Assembly: GCA_947650285.1 (NCBI GenBank)
Contig: CANTFL010001360.1
Location: 1 to 64,000 of the forward strand
Direction of reading: 5' to 3'
Length of the DNA: 64,000 nucleotides
Source: Hyaloperonospora brassicae
Taxonomy: Eukaryota > Oomycota > Peronosporomycetes > Peronosporales > Peronosporaceae
Shown: one piece after another, positions 1 through 12,458 of the stretch
Layout: each line of letters starts with the position of its first letter
Position numbering within the stretch: position 1 is the first letter of the stretch
Translations under genes and position numbers: made by a program
Notes under the pieces: generated by a model
The model's database searches: none
The model's input: only the letters and a program-made list of their open reading frames with translations
Told to the model about the DNA's origin: nothing

Positions 1-2518
1 CTGCAAACTTGGCACTTGTTTTGTTGGCAAACACACTCGAACGGCTCCTTGCGATCTCTACATGAGAGCTCAATCTTCATTCAGTGCAGTCAGTAATCAT
101 GAACTTACTGAGGTCTAGTGGCAAAGTGAGCGACAGCGACATGACGTCTTGAATGACAGATAAGTCAACACAAGGCGTTTCATCTCGCCGTCTGGTTGTG
201 GGTTGACACTTCTTTGCTGGAAACGGAAAAAAGAGGTCATACGATGACCGATGCCATCAGCAGTAACATCCTTTTACGTGACACTGCAAGCGGTGCATGC
301 GCCACGAGCGCATGAGCGAGCAAGTAGACACGTGTTGTACTCGGAGCACATAGCGGACAAGTCGCGTGCTTTTGCGAGCGAGACGTCTGTAACGCCCAAA
401 AATACGTCGAGCAAAATAGAGTCTGCGTAGACCGTTGAATGCAGATCCTGACGCGGTGGCCAAGGACAAGCTACATCTTGGGCAACCATAGTGCTTGGTG
501 GTGCATCGTACCATGGACTGCGATTTTGATCCGCTCTCGTACTGATACAGCTCTGTCAGCGCTGAGATGTATCGTGTTTGTTACAGGCATGGTGGGTCAC
601 TGAGTCAATGTTTCCAGTCGTTGGCGCACACACGTGCAGCTACATGGCGTCAGCAAAGCAAACGAAGACACTAGCTCTCTTTACGATTCTTTGCAGCAAC
701 ATGGACAAGGATAATGTAACATGGAATAGACCCAACGTCTTTTGACGCCTAGTGGGTGACGAGTGCATACTGTCTGAAGCCGAGGTGTCGAATAGGGGTG
801 CACTCACAATGCACGCACTCAGTCCATCACCACTGTACATTCCTTTTGGCACAATTGCACGAACCTTACATAACGCTCGATGGACATGAACGAGGCTCGG
901 ATTGTCGATAGGACGGATCCGTGTTGTCTGCCTCACCGTTTCAGACGTGTAGGTTCAGTGTCCGCAACCATGAATGAGCTCGATTGAAAAAGTGCGCACG
1001 TGACATCACTTAGTGTCAGGATGTAGAGCGATAGATCTAAGTACGACCTTATTTTGCATGTCCTTGCTGTATCTATACACCCCCATCGGATGGCAGCGTC
1101 ACTTCGGTCCTTATGCTGCATGTGAGGGCGTAGCCATGAGCTTTGCGGCAACAGCTTCGATCGATGCGACCATGATCTCGGTCATGCGTCATTGAGCATC
1201 GTGTCAATGATCATTGCGTCAGCGAGCGCTCACTGGATCACATCCTTCTCGTAACTTTGCAAGTCGTTATCGGTTTCGAATGATCAGCGCGGATGCTGAC
1301 GTACCTGCCTCGCTATGAACGCATAGCCACCCGAACTCATGACGAGCGTAACGTCTGCGGCCTTGTCGCCGTCTGAGTTGCCATACGTCTCGTGGTGTGT
1401 CATTTCTTGTGCAAGCGCTGATCTTTTACTGGAAAGCTCGAGTGTTATACCATCGAACGAAGTGAGACACATCGTTCTCGGAAAAACCAACAAGTACAAT
1501 TAGAGTGCGCGAAAGCTTTGGAACGAGCCGTATGCACCCTTATGTCACCTCGTGTACTATACTTGGACAACATGTCGTAACAACACAAGCTACTCCGTCC
1601 ACCGCAGGTCACAGAAGGGATACTTGGGTACGTTCGCAAGCATCTTCGTACGTTTTACGCGCTCAGCCATGTATCGGGCACTACATGTTAGCTCGCTTTG
1701 TCCCGCGCACCGTTTGCTAGTCTCAGCATCTCCTGCGCATCAATTTGCGATACCCGCACAGGGCACACATTGACATGACGTACATGATCAAGACGTGCTT
1801 GTCATCGTGCGGGTCTACCTTGTTTCACGTGTGATCACTTTCGACTCGCGAAAAAGCTCCATCGTCGCCCACGTGCAGCTGCAGTCCAAAGAGTAGAGTC
1901 AAGCCAAGTATTTGTTGCTAGTCGAAGTGATTTGCATGCACATGGTACATTACCGTACCGCGATCATAAGCACATCAGCTCATATTGCACAGTAGACGTT
2001 AATTACAACGACAAGTTTAAGGAGTAATTAATGGACAGCGAGTAGTCGTAAAGAGCGAGAAGCAATCTCACATTTTTTGCGCAGCGTACGTGATCTCTAT
2101 ATACGCTCATCTTGCTACACAGGAAGAAAGCAATGTATCAATGCGTAAGAAGTTGGGCATGCGTAACATCATGCACGAAGGTAGTAACAGTCTCCGACAG
2201 TGCCCTTCTCTATTGCGACTGTTGCACCGACATCACGTCAGCATTTTTAGGTCTTTTCTGCCAGTAAAGTCAAACGGCGTCATCAAAGGAGTCCTATCCG
2301 CTATCACATGTTACCATTCCATGTCCAAAACAAATGATCCACTGCACCACCATACGGCATATCGATAGGATACCGGTACTCCTCGACCGACCCCAGACGA
2401 CGCATTGTTGCCCGACACTGCATAACGCCCTCCATCTTGCATTTCATTGCACGCGCGCGCACTCGACCCCGTCGTCCCGCGCGGTTTCCTCTCTCTCTCT
2501 CTGGACGTATAGCGCAGC
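1..2518. other. Intergenic stretch upstream of SMC1, no gene supported
   Basis: Base composition is like the neighbouring gene-rich DNA, but open frames are short (under about 120 codons), overlap on both strands and match no family I recognise. A decayed gene or an exon of a gene starting left of the window cannot be excluded. The last 70 bases before the SMC1 start are pyrimidine-rich, with a CT run near 2490-2500. Confidence 0.5.
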
Positions 2519-5500
2519 ATGGGACACATTGCGCGTCTCGAGATCAAGGACTTCAAGTCGTACGGCGGTTCGCACGTGATCGGTCCGTTCCATCGCTTCA
2601 CGGCCGTCGTGGGCCCCAACGGCAGCGGCAAGAGCAACCTCATGGACGCCATTTCCTTTGTACTGGGCGTGCACTCGCGTCAGTTGCGCTCGACGCAGCT
2701 GCGAGACCTGATACACCGCGCTCCAGGCGACGACGTAACGGACACGGAGCGCTCGGCGTCCGTCACGCTCGTGTACGCGCTGGCAGCCGATGAGACGCTG
2801 CCGGCCAAGTCGGTGTCGACTCAGCATCTGAGTCCAACTGAGACTCCGAATCTGATTCTGAGTCCGCGGGAGCTCACATTCACGCGGCTCTTGTCGGACA
2901 AAGGCGTGGGGTCGTACCGCCTCAACGGCCACGACGTGAGCTCCGAGACGTACCAGAGCCAGCTCAAGGACATTGGCATCTTGGTGAAAGCCCGCAACTT
3001 TCTCGTGTTCCAAGGAGACGTCGAGTCCATTGCAAGCAAACGTCCGGCCGAGCTGACAAAGCTCTTTGAGCAGATTTCCCTGTCGGACGAGCTCAAGACC
3101 GAGTACGACCAGCTGCTCGAAGCAAAGAACGCTGCCGAAGAAGACACGATCTTTGCGTACAAGCGGAAGAAAGGACTGGTGGCCGAGAAGAGACTGGTGC
3201 GTGCGTTCGTGTCAGTTGCATTTTGTGCTTGTTGATGATGGTGTTGTTGTAGCTTTTTTTCGAGATTTTCTGCTGCTGCTGCTGACTATTGTATCTCTTT
3301 GTGGCTCAACTTGATGGGGTCGTCGTTTTTGTTGTTGTTAGGTGAGAGAGCAAAAGGAAGAGGCAGAGCTGTTTCGAGGAAAGTTGGAAGCTCTGGTACG
3401 TGACGTCGTGCGCGGATGGCGGTGCTTTTGTAGTATTTGCTTATTCGGCCATGCTTTGGGTTGTGTTTGTATCGTTTGTTGTCTCGTAGAACACTCTCCG
3501 CGTCGAGCACTACTTGTGGCAGCTTTTCCAGGTCGAGGATGATATCAAACAGCGCGAAGAAACTGTGCGGCAATACCTAGAAGCGAATCGTGTTTGTTTG
3601 CAGAAGGGAGAGGACGTTGCGCAGGTTTATAATGAAAAGAAGAAACAACTGAGCGCGAGTTTTCGGGACGTAAAAGTCAATCGTGGACAGATCCAAGCTG
3701 TGCAGAACGAGGTGGAGGATATCCAGCCGCAATTGTTCAAGCTGCGTGAGCAGATCACGTATGCTCGGAAAAAGATTGCCGAGGCAGAAGCAGCCGAGAA
3801 GACTATGAAGCGGCGGCACGAGGGAAAGTCGACTGAAGTGGAGGACTTGAAACGAGATTTGCAGGAACTGGAAAAAGCAAAGGCAGAACTGGACGCAAAC
3901 CAGAAACGCGCGGGTCAAGGTGGTGAAAATGGAGCGCTAGTTCTCGAAGGCTCACGCTTGGAAGAGTACCATCGACTGAAAGAAGCAGTTCAAGTCCAGA
4001 CGAGTGCATTGCGAAACGAGCTGGAGTCCATCTTGCGTCAGCAGACGGCGGATCAAAACAAAGTCGAGACGTTGACTCAAGACCGCCAGGAGAATCTGAA
4101 GATGGTGGATATGCTTACCGAGGACCGGAAAGTAGCTGACGAACGAATCGTCACGATGCAACAGGTCATTGCCGACACGGAGCATGATATCGCTCAAGTC
4201 GAAGCGACATTGCAGACGGTCGATAAAGAGAATCGAAGTCAAGCACGCAAGAAGGAAAAGCTGTCTGACCAATTGACTCGCGTCAGCAACAAGTTGCGCG
4301 ATCTCAAAGACGATAAGCGGCAGTCACAAGCCGAAGCACGCAGAGCAGAGACGCTCGAGACTTTGAAGCGATTGTATCCTGGTGTTCGTGGTCGTCTTGT
4401 GGACCTTTGTAAACCGATACAACGCAAGTATAACATGGCCGTAACTGTGGCTACTGGAAAGCACATGGACGCAATTGTGGTGAGCGACTATCGAACCGGC
4501 CAAGACTGCATCCAGTACCTACGTGATTTCCGTGCAGGCAGTGCCCCGTTCATACCGTTGGACAGAATTCGAGTCAAACCCATTAATGAGCGATTCCGTG
4601 GTCTCGGAAACAACATCAAGATGGTGGTGGACGTGATCGAATGCGATGCAGATATCGAGCCTGCACTGCACTATGCCGTTGGCGACACTGTCGTTTGCGA
4701 GTCGATAGACATCGCTCGCGACCTGTGTTTCCGTCAGAATGAAAAAGTGAAAGCAGTGACACTGGACGGGAAAGTGGTTAGCAAAAACGGAAGTATGACA
4801 GGTGGCAAGACGCAAGGTGACTCGCGCCGAGCTGGTCGATGGGATGAGAAGGAGGTTGAGGCTTTACAGCAACAAAAGGATGGTCTGGTCGATGAGTTGC
4901 GCGCGTTGGATCGACATGGTGCATCATATGCGAAGTTGCAGACACTGCGTACGCAACTGGAAGGATTGCATAGCCGGCTTAGTCGTGCGAAGGCTGACCT
5001 GGTGATTACACAAGGGAAAAGACCTAAGATTCAAGCACGAATCGATGATGCGGCGAAACGAGTCGCAAAAGTGATCGATCCAGAGCTACACAAGTTCAAC
5101 GCTGCTATAGCGTCCAGAACGAGCAAGATTACAGCGCTCCAAGAACGAATCAATGGCGCAGAGGACGAAATGTTCGCAGAGTTTAGTGAAGCGGTCGGTG
5201 TCGAAAGTATCCGTGTCTACGAGGAGACCGTGCTCAATCGACACCTCAAAGCTCTAGAAATGCGCCGCAAAATTACGGAGCATGAAGCCAAGCTGTGCGC
5301 ACAGGTATGGTTGTTGCACTGCAGTGCGTATGCCAATGGCTAACATTGTCTATTTTGTATCGCAATTCAGATCGAGTATCTACAGTCACAAGACTTTGGT
5401 CAGCCTATGCTTGCAGCAAAAGAAAAAGCAGCCCGAGAGTACCAGCGCTTGAGACAGCTATCAGAAGAAGAAGCTGGGCTCCTAAAACGAGAGGCGGCAT

Positions 5501-6576
5501 TATCGAAAGAGAAAAAAGAGCTAGAGGGGCAACGCAAAAGCTTGATTGTTGCGGTGGACGAACTGGAAAAAGCGCTTCGTGAGACCGGCAGCAAGAAGGC
5601 AAAGTACGAGGAGCGGGCAGGCAAAATCCGGCGGAGGATTGCATCGGAGGAGACGGTGCTGGAGCGTTTGAAAGACCACAAGACTGAAACATTCAAGCGC
5701 GCTTCGTTGGATCAAGTCACAATACCCACTGTTGCTCGCAAACAATCTGACCGCGGTTCCGAGGATGCTGAGATGGAGGATGCCGGGGGGCCACGCTGCC
5801 TTGACGATGCTGAGCTCTTACTAGGGAAGGATGCGGCAAACCAAGAAGTAGATTTCTCAGCTCTTCCAGACGCCCACGTCGTGGTCGACGATAAGGAATT
5901 TGACGAGATCAACTCCGATTACGAGAAGCGGATTGGACTGCTGCTTACTGATTTGGACCGTATGCAGCCGAACATGCGCGCGCTCGACAAGTTTGACGTG
6001 ATCCAACATCGAATCGGCAAGGAAGAAGAGGAACTAGACCGAATCAAGCAGCGGACTCTGCGAACGGCGTCGCAGTTTGAAAAGGTCAAGCTTGCTCGGT
6101 ATGAGCGCTTCATGAAAGCGTTCAACCACGTTTCGGGCGTGATTGATTCAACGTACAAGCAGCTCACAAAGAGCTCGAAGCATCCGCTAGGAGGTACGGC
6201 GTACCTTAGCTTGGAGAACTTGGAAGAGCCATACTTGAGCGGCATGAAGTACAACGCCATGCCGCCAATGAAACGCTTCCGTGAGATGGAGCAATTGTCA
6301 GGAGGTGAGAAGACGGTGGCGACTCTCGCTTTGCTGTTTGCGATCCACAACTACCGCCCGACACCATTCTTTGTGCTCGACGAAGTGGATGCTGCGCTGG
6401 ACAATGTGAACGTGAACAAGGTGTCGACGTACATCGCGAACTGCGACTTCCAGTGTGTTGTGATCTCGCTGAAGGACTCGTTTTACGAAAAGGCCGATGC
6501 ACTTGTCGGAATTTGCAAAGACATCACCTCGCAGCAATCGCGATCCATGACGTTGGATCTCACCACGTTCAGTTAA
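2519..6576 (+). CDS. SMC1: SMC1, cohesin ATPase subunit (4 exons)
   Basis: Structural maintenance of chromosomes protein 1. With SMC3 and a kleisin it forms the nuclear cohesin ring that holds sister chromatids together. I place exons at 2519-3196, 3342-3395, 3490-5304 and 5371-6576; all joins are phase 0 at GT/AG sites, giving about 1250 residues, the usual SMC1 size. The Walker A motif GPNGSGKS is at about residues 33-40. Long coiled coils flank a hinge (about 537-680) that ends in a conserved GGKTQGD segment. The signature LSGGEK is near 1158 and Walker [13 protein letters not shown] near 1181. The hinge and [21 protein letters not shown] coil sequence resemble SMC1 rather than SMC3. The very short second exon (54 bases) is easily missed. 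Family assignment is very sure; exact splice sites are inferred. Confidence 0.96.
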
Positions 6577-6718
6577 TTCGGCGGTAGCCGTTCTTTGTCG
6601 CAGGAATAGCTCGTTTATTGGTCCATAACAGGATTTCGTTTTTCGTTCAATCATCTCGAGTGCCTCTATCGAGTCTCCGCAATCCGCCATCATCCGTACT
6701 GTCACTGCTAAGGAAGAG

Positions 6719-7920
6719 ATGCTATCGACAGTGGCAGTGGACGACGCTATTCGCACGCTGAGCGTAGAGCTGACCAAGGAAAAAGGTGCCTCTGTGATTG
6801 GCGAGTACGTGACGTTGTGTTATGCGAAGAACGTGCGATCATTCCTTCTACTGAGTCTCGTTTGTGGTCGATGTGAAACACAGAACCGAGGCGGAGAGAG
6901 AGGTCCTGATGCATTACGCTACCAAGGGTCGACGTCGTGCTGCTATGGGGGCGATCACTGGCTCCTCAGTCATGGCGGGATTGTGGAAGATGTCGAAGAA
7001 CAAGCAAAGACTGGTCGGGGCGTTTGCAATGATGTGTGAGTAGCGAAAGTACCTGTCTTTGATTGTGCTACGGATCCTATACGGATGTAACAATCACTCA
7101 CATGCTTGCAAATGCTGCATGTAGCTGGTGGTCTCTTTGGAGCTTCGTATGGCGTGATAAGTATTCGTCGAAACTTGCTCTCGGATCTCTTGATGCTGCC
7201 ACCGGACAAGTCGCCTTTTGCAACTCATGCCAGGACCATGTACGTTAGTCTTTCGGATTCTGTTACTATGACGATGCATGGCGTCCTTGTTTTTTTGCTG
7301 ACTTTTGCGATTTCTAGTTTGACGACCAAAATACCGGATAATTCGTTCGTGCAAGAGCTCAACGAGAAGTTCAAAAACTCACTAGCCGCAACGTTCGTCT
7401 GCCATGTGATCGATGTGCTTTCGGTATAGCGAGTCCTCACTTGCTGTTATGGTTTCTGTGGCGTAGTGACTCGTGGGTCGATGACGCCGACGCGCTGCAT
7501 GGTCTTGGACCGAAAACCCCGTCAAAAGGCCTTCCACATCCGACTCGCCGTTTTGACAGCGCAATCGACACGAGCGCCTCTTCGACCACGGGCCTCGATC
7601 CGTCGCGTACCAAGAAAGACTCCAGCGATGAAGATGTCGGAGAGCCAGATCACAGCGTAAGTCGCTCACCGTTTTTTTTCGGTGCAAAGCCCTCGTCGGA
7701 TGACGCTCTGGACAACGGCGACCGCGACACTCCACTTTCTCGTGACCCGTATGCGCATTTTACGCGTGATCCTCGCCGCTCGCAACCCGACACGAATGCA
7801 GCGCCACTGCGTCACGACGAAGACGACTACTTTTTCGACGCAGCCGGCAGTCGCGATGATCCCGTCAAGCCTACTACTTGGGAAGAAATCCGACGTCGAG
7901 CTGCAGCGCAGCGCAAATAA
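6719..7920 (+). CDS. Small multi-exon membrane-type protein, possibly OCIA-like
   Basis: I do not recognise this gene firmly. Exons are inferred at about 6719-6807, 6883-7039, 7124-7239, 7319-7392 and 7468-7920; the last junction uses a weak GTTCGT donor. The predicted N-terminal half has a basic RRR segment followed by two glycine/alanine-rich hydrophobic stretches (around ITGSSVMAGLW and GGLFGASYGVI). It then runs RRNLLSDLLMLPPDKSPFA. This layout faintly recalls OCIA-domain proteins of mitochondria and endosomes, which have a paired hydrophobic helix followed by a conserved SP[FL] segment. The C-terminal half is charged and low in complexity, with DDYFFDAAGSRDD and a final WEEIRRRAAAQRK. 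The continuous last-exon frame and good splice signals argue for a real gene. The function is unknown. Confidence 0.5.
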
Positions 7921-8296
7921 AGCTCCTGCTTCGTAGCACCCGCTGAAGCGAAAGTGTGCGTGAGATGTACAATGAATGGGCGTTTGCTTCCTTCTACAGC
8001 ACTGGGTGATGGCGACATGGAATCGTACGAAGTCTCGACGGATCGCATCCTGATGATTACAGCACGGGTCTCATGTGTGTGTCTATGTGTGTCTAACATA
8101 TGTTCGCAACGAGATGTTGCGCTCCTTTGTCACCACCAATTGCATCACCAGTAGCACCACTTCAACTATTGGAAGCTGAAGCAGAGGCGATTGCGAGTCG
8201 CACGTGACGCGATCCGTCTGGACGGGTCTACTTTTGCCTGCAACTCCGTGACGCCATTTCCCCTCTCTACGTCCGCTCTCGCCCGAGCTTCTGGTC
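7921..8296. other. Intergenic spacer between 6719-7920 and MON1
   Basis: This holds the 3' end of the upstream gene and the presumed MON1 promoter. No gene, repeat or RNA is seen. Confidence 0.5.
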
Positions 8297-9962
8297 ATGC
8301 TAGAACTAACCGTCGTCGTGTGTTCCACGTCGGGCAAGCCCGTGTTCCACGCCATGGTCTCGGCTACGTCAACAGCCCCGACGTGCTCATCAACCGAAGA
8401 CGACGAGATGCCGTCCGCCACTTCGTTCGCAAGTTCACTTCAAGGCCTCTTGTCGTTTGTGGCCTGTACGCAACAGGAAGAGCTGCAGGAGCTTCAAAGT
8501 CACGGCTGTCGCTGTGTGTTCTACAGCACCCAAACGCTCACATTTGCGGCCATTGAACGGGATGTTTACAGCGACCAGACTGACAACACGTCGAGCTTCT
8601 CAGTGACATGTCTTGAGCATCTGCTGCACTTGCTGCAGAGTCAGCTTCGGTTCCTACTGAGCGATCAGGGGCTCCATGTGCTGCAGAGACAGCCAAACTA
8701 CGACTTGCGCCAACGTCTCCATGGAACGGAGCGAGTCACGCGGTCGTTGACGGGACTTTGGGCAGTGCATCCGACGCTGCGATTCAAGGACTTTGGCGTG
8801 CCGTTCGTTCGGCTGCAACTCGCGAGACGACGGCAAGTCACGAGGATGTTGGCGGCAGCAGGTGAAGCAGAGACGGAGCACTTGACGTCTGCGATGATCT
8901 GTGCGGTGTTGCTAGCCAAGGAAAAGGTGGTGGCGATCGCGCAGCCAAAGAAGAAGCAGTTTAGCATGCGCGTGGATGGTAAGAGATGGCTTCTGATGGC
9001 TGTGCATGGCGTTGGTCAGCGGAGAGATAAGTGGAGAGACTATTTGTACTGACAAGTGCGCGTGTTTGTGTGCTGTCGACTCGTTTGGTTTGCAGACCTT
9101 TTGCTGCTCATCAACTTTGTTTACCACGCGCCGTCACTGGCAGCGTCCGAAACGTGGACACCCGTTTGCCTGCCCCACTTCAGTCCTCGGTACGTGATCG
9201 TCGGACGAGTCGATGAGCACTTGTTGCTGTTATAGTTGAAGTTGTTCATGGGTTTCATCCGTTTGTTGACGTGCTGACGCTTGACGTTTTTTGTGGCTTC
9301 GATTGATCTACTTGCACTCTGTCTGTATGCCTAGAGGGTTCCTGTATGCGTACGTGGCGTTCTTGACGACAGACGTGTGTTTGCTGCTACTAAGCAGTCA
9401 GCCCTCACCCGAGCAATGTCCACACTTTCAGGCGAAGAAGGTGTTTGTTGCGCGGCGTCTCGAGGACAGTGGGGCTATGGACGATATCCGAGCTTCACTG
9501 AGGAACCATTCCGAGTGGCGGCCCCATCGAGATCTGCCGTTGCTGCTCCACTTCATCTACAAAAACGAACTCACGGGGGAGTGTGCTGAGCCTGCGTTGG
9601 GGTTCCCCTTCGACGATGCGGATTTCCACACGCGTCTGCAGCTCTTGAATGCGTACGCCACGGTACACCATTTGATGTTCCCGAGTCCAGCTGACCCGCA
9701 CAGCCTTCGAGCGAGTCAAGTCTTGGGCGAACGTCTTTTAGCTTTGCAAGACGATACGGCAGCACGAATGGTGTACGAGCGCAGCGACACGGGTCTCTTT
9801 GTGGGTATGTGTAGCACCGACTACCGGCTGCTCGTCTGGTTTGACGCGCTCGTGGCGATTCCCGACGCTCGGCAGCAGCTGCAAGTGGTGCTCGATCGAA
9901 TTCGTCACGACGAAGAGCTCATGTCCGTTACTCTCTTTGTTTCCAGTGGTGGATTGGCGTGA
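8297..9962 (+). CDS. MON1: MON1, vacuolar fusion protein (3 exons)
   Basis: MON1 pairs with CCZ1 to form the guanine-nucleotide exchange factor for Rab7, driving early-to-late endosome and vacuole fusion. I place exons at 8297-8978, 9096-9189 and 9335-9962, giving about 467 residues. Family marks include the opening strand with SGKPVF, the QPNYDLRQRLHGTERV segment, the second longin core (DLLLLINFVY, ETWTPVCLPHF), and RGFLYAYVAFLTTDVCLLLLS. A C-terminal part with DYRLLVWFDAL corresponds to the third longin domain. The protein starts directly at the first longin domain and lacks the long acidic N-terminus of animal and yeast MON1, so an upstream exon may be missing. The internal 1370 bases are duplicated in inverted orientation at 25183-26552. 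Confidence 0.88.
8394..9763. repeat. Inverted segmental duplication, copy A (inside MON1)
   Basis: This 1370-base block recurs in reverse orientation at 25183-26552, also 1370 bases, with only scattered substitutions and introns included. Copy A is embedded in the intact MON1 gene, so it is the likely source. The sequence match stops abruptly at both ends. Confidence 0.9.
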
Positions 9963-10583
9963 GTCGACTCGTTTGGCACGTGGCAGTCGAGTTCTAGTCG
10001 GCTGGACATCGATCGTCGCTGTTCCCGTCTGACAGTGCGCAGCAAAGTGTGTCAACTGTCAAGAGAAGCTGTGAGCTGGAGGGACAGACGCCTGTTAGCT
10101 TGGAGCACTGACTTGACATTTGCTCAAGCGCTGATCCAGTGCAGCTACTGACTCGCTGCTTTCTGCAGCCTCAGTAGCATTGTGCAGGCTGCAATAGCTC
10201 TTGACAAGCTGCAATAGCTCCACACAAGACCCTCAATGTAGTCGCGCACACGCTGTTTCTGCGCTTTGAGCTCAGCACGAAACACATCGACGAGGATTGT
10301 GAAGCTGCCGATGCTCTCCTGGCTGCTTCGGACGTGGATCATATGTTCACGCTTGCAACAGTGTCTTCGCCCGTCTTGTGCGGTTTACAAGAACGACACA
10401 TATCTGCGGATGAAAAGCTGCGTCGACGCACTTTGTCGCTCTGTACATGCGCTGCAAGTCGAATCTCGAGGCTTTTCGTGATCAGCATGTCGATGGTCCA
10501 CCAGCCATTACGCAAATACAGGATAACGCTCGTATCTCGGCTCTCTTATGGGTTGTTTATCCGGCAATGACAGAGTCCGCCGA
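9963..10583. other. Spacer between MON1 and PSMG4
   Basis: The two genes converge here. A short minus-strand frame ending near 10145 and a plus-strand frame around 10266-10570 look weakly coding, but neither matches a family and both lack a clear start. An imperfect direct repeat of 'gctgcaatagctc' occurs near 10188-10220. Confidence 0.4.
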
Positions 10584-10958
10584 TCACACAAGCACTACTC
10601 CTTCTTCCGTCAAGCGCTTGATAACGTGTCTTTCAACGACTACAAACAGCTCAGGCACGTCGCTGGGCAATTGGCACGACACAAAACATTGGCGTCCCGT
10701 GCGTCGCGCGAGTCTCTGGGCGATCTGCTGCTCGTCCGTGTCCGACGCGCCCATAACGGACGTGATGAGCGGCATGGGACTATAGCGAGTCGTGATTGCC
10801 GTCGACATGGACGCAAGACGGGGCTTGTCGGCTGCTGTGCCCATGTAGACAAAGATGCAGTGGCTGAGTAGCCACAGCTGCACCACGTAGCTCTGGTCCA
10901 GCAGCGTTCCGGACAGGTCAATGACGTTCAGACGGTCGTCGTTTGGATTCGACGACAT
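10584..10958 (-). CDS. PSMG4: Proteasome assembly chaperone 4 (PSMG4/PAC4-like)
   Basis: Small chaperone that, with PSMG3, helps assemble the 20S proteasome alpha-ring. The predicted protein has 124 residues, matching the family. It carries the pattern VQLWLLSHCIFVYMG, then SPMPLITSVMG, then QQIAQRLARRTGRQCFVS and a closing LPSD...VERHVIKRL helix, in the same order as animal PSMG4. I chose the ATG at 10958 because it precedes MSSNPNDD and the first conserved strand; an in-frame ATG at 10994 would add twelve residues with no family support. The gene is divergent from the SPF30-like gene, and the 263 bases between the starts probably hold both promoters. Confidence 0.85.
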   Translation of the reverse strand: MSSNPNDDRLNVIDLSGTLLDQSYVVQLWLLSHCIFVYMGTAADKPRLASMSTAITTRYSPMPLITSVMGASDTDEQQIAQRLARRTGRQCFVSCQLPSDVPELFVVVERHVIKRLTEEGVVLV

Positions 10959-11221
10959 GCTGGATATCCACGTTAGGTAAGCAGTCAAATACACGTTAGT
11001 CGGGTCGATACTTCCAATTGCAACGAGCGGTGGAGGGGCACTTACGCTCGAAAGTGGCGGGTTCGACTTTCGGCGTTTGTGTGCGTGTGGGGAACGTGGG
11101 TATACGTGTACATGTGGTGCACACGAATAAACCGTCGAGCAGTATACACGGCCATGACCTTCGATCGTATCGTGATTGGACGAAATACAATCACTGCGTC
11201 TTGTGTCGAACTTGACAGCAC

Positions 11222-12458
11222 ATGTCGGCGGCAGACGCGAGTCTCGACGAGCTCGAGGCGCGACTTGTGACGTTCACCGAGCAGCTGCAGAACATCCAGG
11301 AGCTGCTGCAGAGCGATGCGACGAATGCAGAGTTTCTGAGCATCGCCAAAGACCTCGTCGAGGTCATTGAGCTCACGAAAGAGACGGTGCGTTTGTGGGG
11401 TTGCAGCTATCTCGACGGGTGTGACCCTATGATTGGTGCTAATTGGTCGGTATCATGGCTACAGATTGACATCAAGGTGAAAAACGAGACCAAAAAGGCG
11501 TCATCCGTCCAAGTGATAGCGCCACAAGCGGTCCAGGAACGTCGTCAAGAGCCGCCACAGCTCGGTACATGCGACTCCTGGCGTGCTCTCTCTTTCTACT
11601 GCGAACAAACAACGAGGTGCTGACACTTTGCTCTTTGTTTTTGTTCCTCTAGAGATCGAGTTTGAGCCAAACACAGCGGTGGAAGCGCTGCAGCAAGGCG
11701 TGTGGTATCCAGCACACGTGGAGTCAGTAACAAGCGACGGACACTACAACGTCACGTTTTTCAGTTTCGGTACGTCCGCGGTGCTTCAGCAGGACGAGAT
11801 GAGAGGCATTGACGTTGATGCAGTAGAGGCGGCACAGCTACCAGCTAAGGAAGTGATCACCGAGGGGTTTAAATGTCGAGCGAAGTACTATGCTGACGCG
11901 GTGGTATATTCGTGCTCGGTCACGAAAGTCACGCCGTTAGGCTTCCAGGTGCTATTCGACGGCTATGGCAACTCGGAAGAAGTGCCGTATGAGTATCTGA
12001 GACCTGCACTCGATTCGTCAGAGACGGTAGTAGACGGTGCGACTGCTCAGACGTGTACCTCGGATCCAGTTGATGGCGCTGCTGCCGCGCTAGCACCGAA
12101 AGTGACACCTGTGGTAATTCACAAGCCCATCAAAATTCCCGAGAACTTGCAGATCTTGCCTTCCGACTCCGAGGCCGAGAAGGAGCGCAAGCGCAAACGC
12201 TTGCGTGCGATCAAGAGCTTGAATCGACACAAGAACATCGACAATGAGCGCAACCTCAAGCAGCACGACTGGAAGGCGTTCCAGCACAAGGCCAAAAAGA
12301 AGGGCATAAAGAAAGGGGTCAGCGGGGTGCTGTCCAAACGAGGCTCGAGTATGTTTGCCTCTCCGCAAACGGTGGAAGGCCGCGTGGGTGTGATGGGTAG
12401 CGGTCAGGGCATGACGAACTTTCCAGATGCGAGGAACAAGAAGCCTAAGCACACGTAG
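11222..12458 (+). CDS. SMNDC1: SPF30/SMNDC1-like splicing factor with two Tudor-like domains
   Basis: Nuclear factor related to survival motor neuron protein. In animals SPF30 binds dimethyl-arginine tails of Sm proteins through one Tudor domain and is needed for spliceosome maturation. Exons are at 11222-11386, 11465-11564 and 11653-12458 (about 356 residues). The N-terminal helix ends in LVEVIELTKET, a hallmark of SPF30. The C-terminal block (about 290-356) has WKAFQHKAKKKG, SMFASPQTVEGRVGV and a final TNFPDARNK, also family-typical. Between them lie two Tudor-like segments, roughly residues 92-142 (VWYPAHVESVTSDGHYNVTF) and 161-205 (ending VLFDGYGNSEEVPYEYLR). Known SPF30 proteins carry one Tudor domain, so the first segment is unusual. 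Confidence 0.87.
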
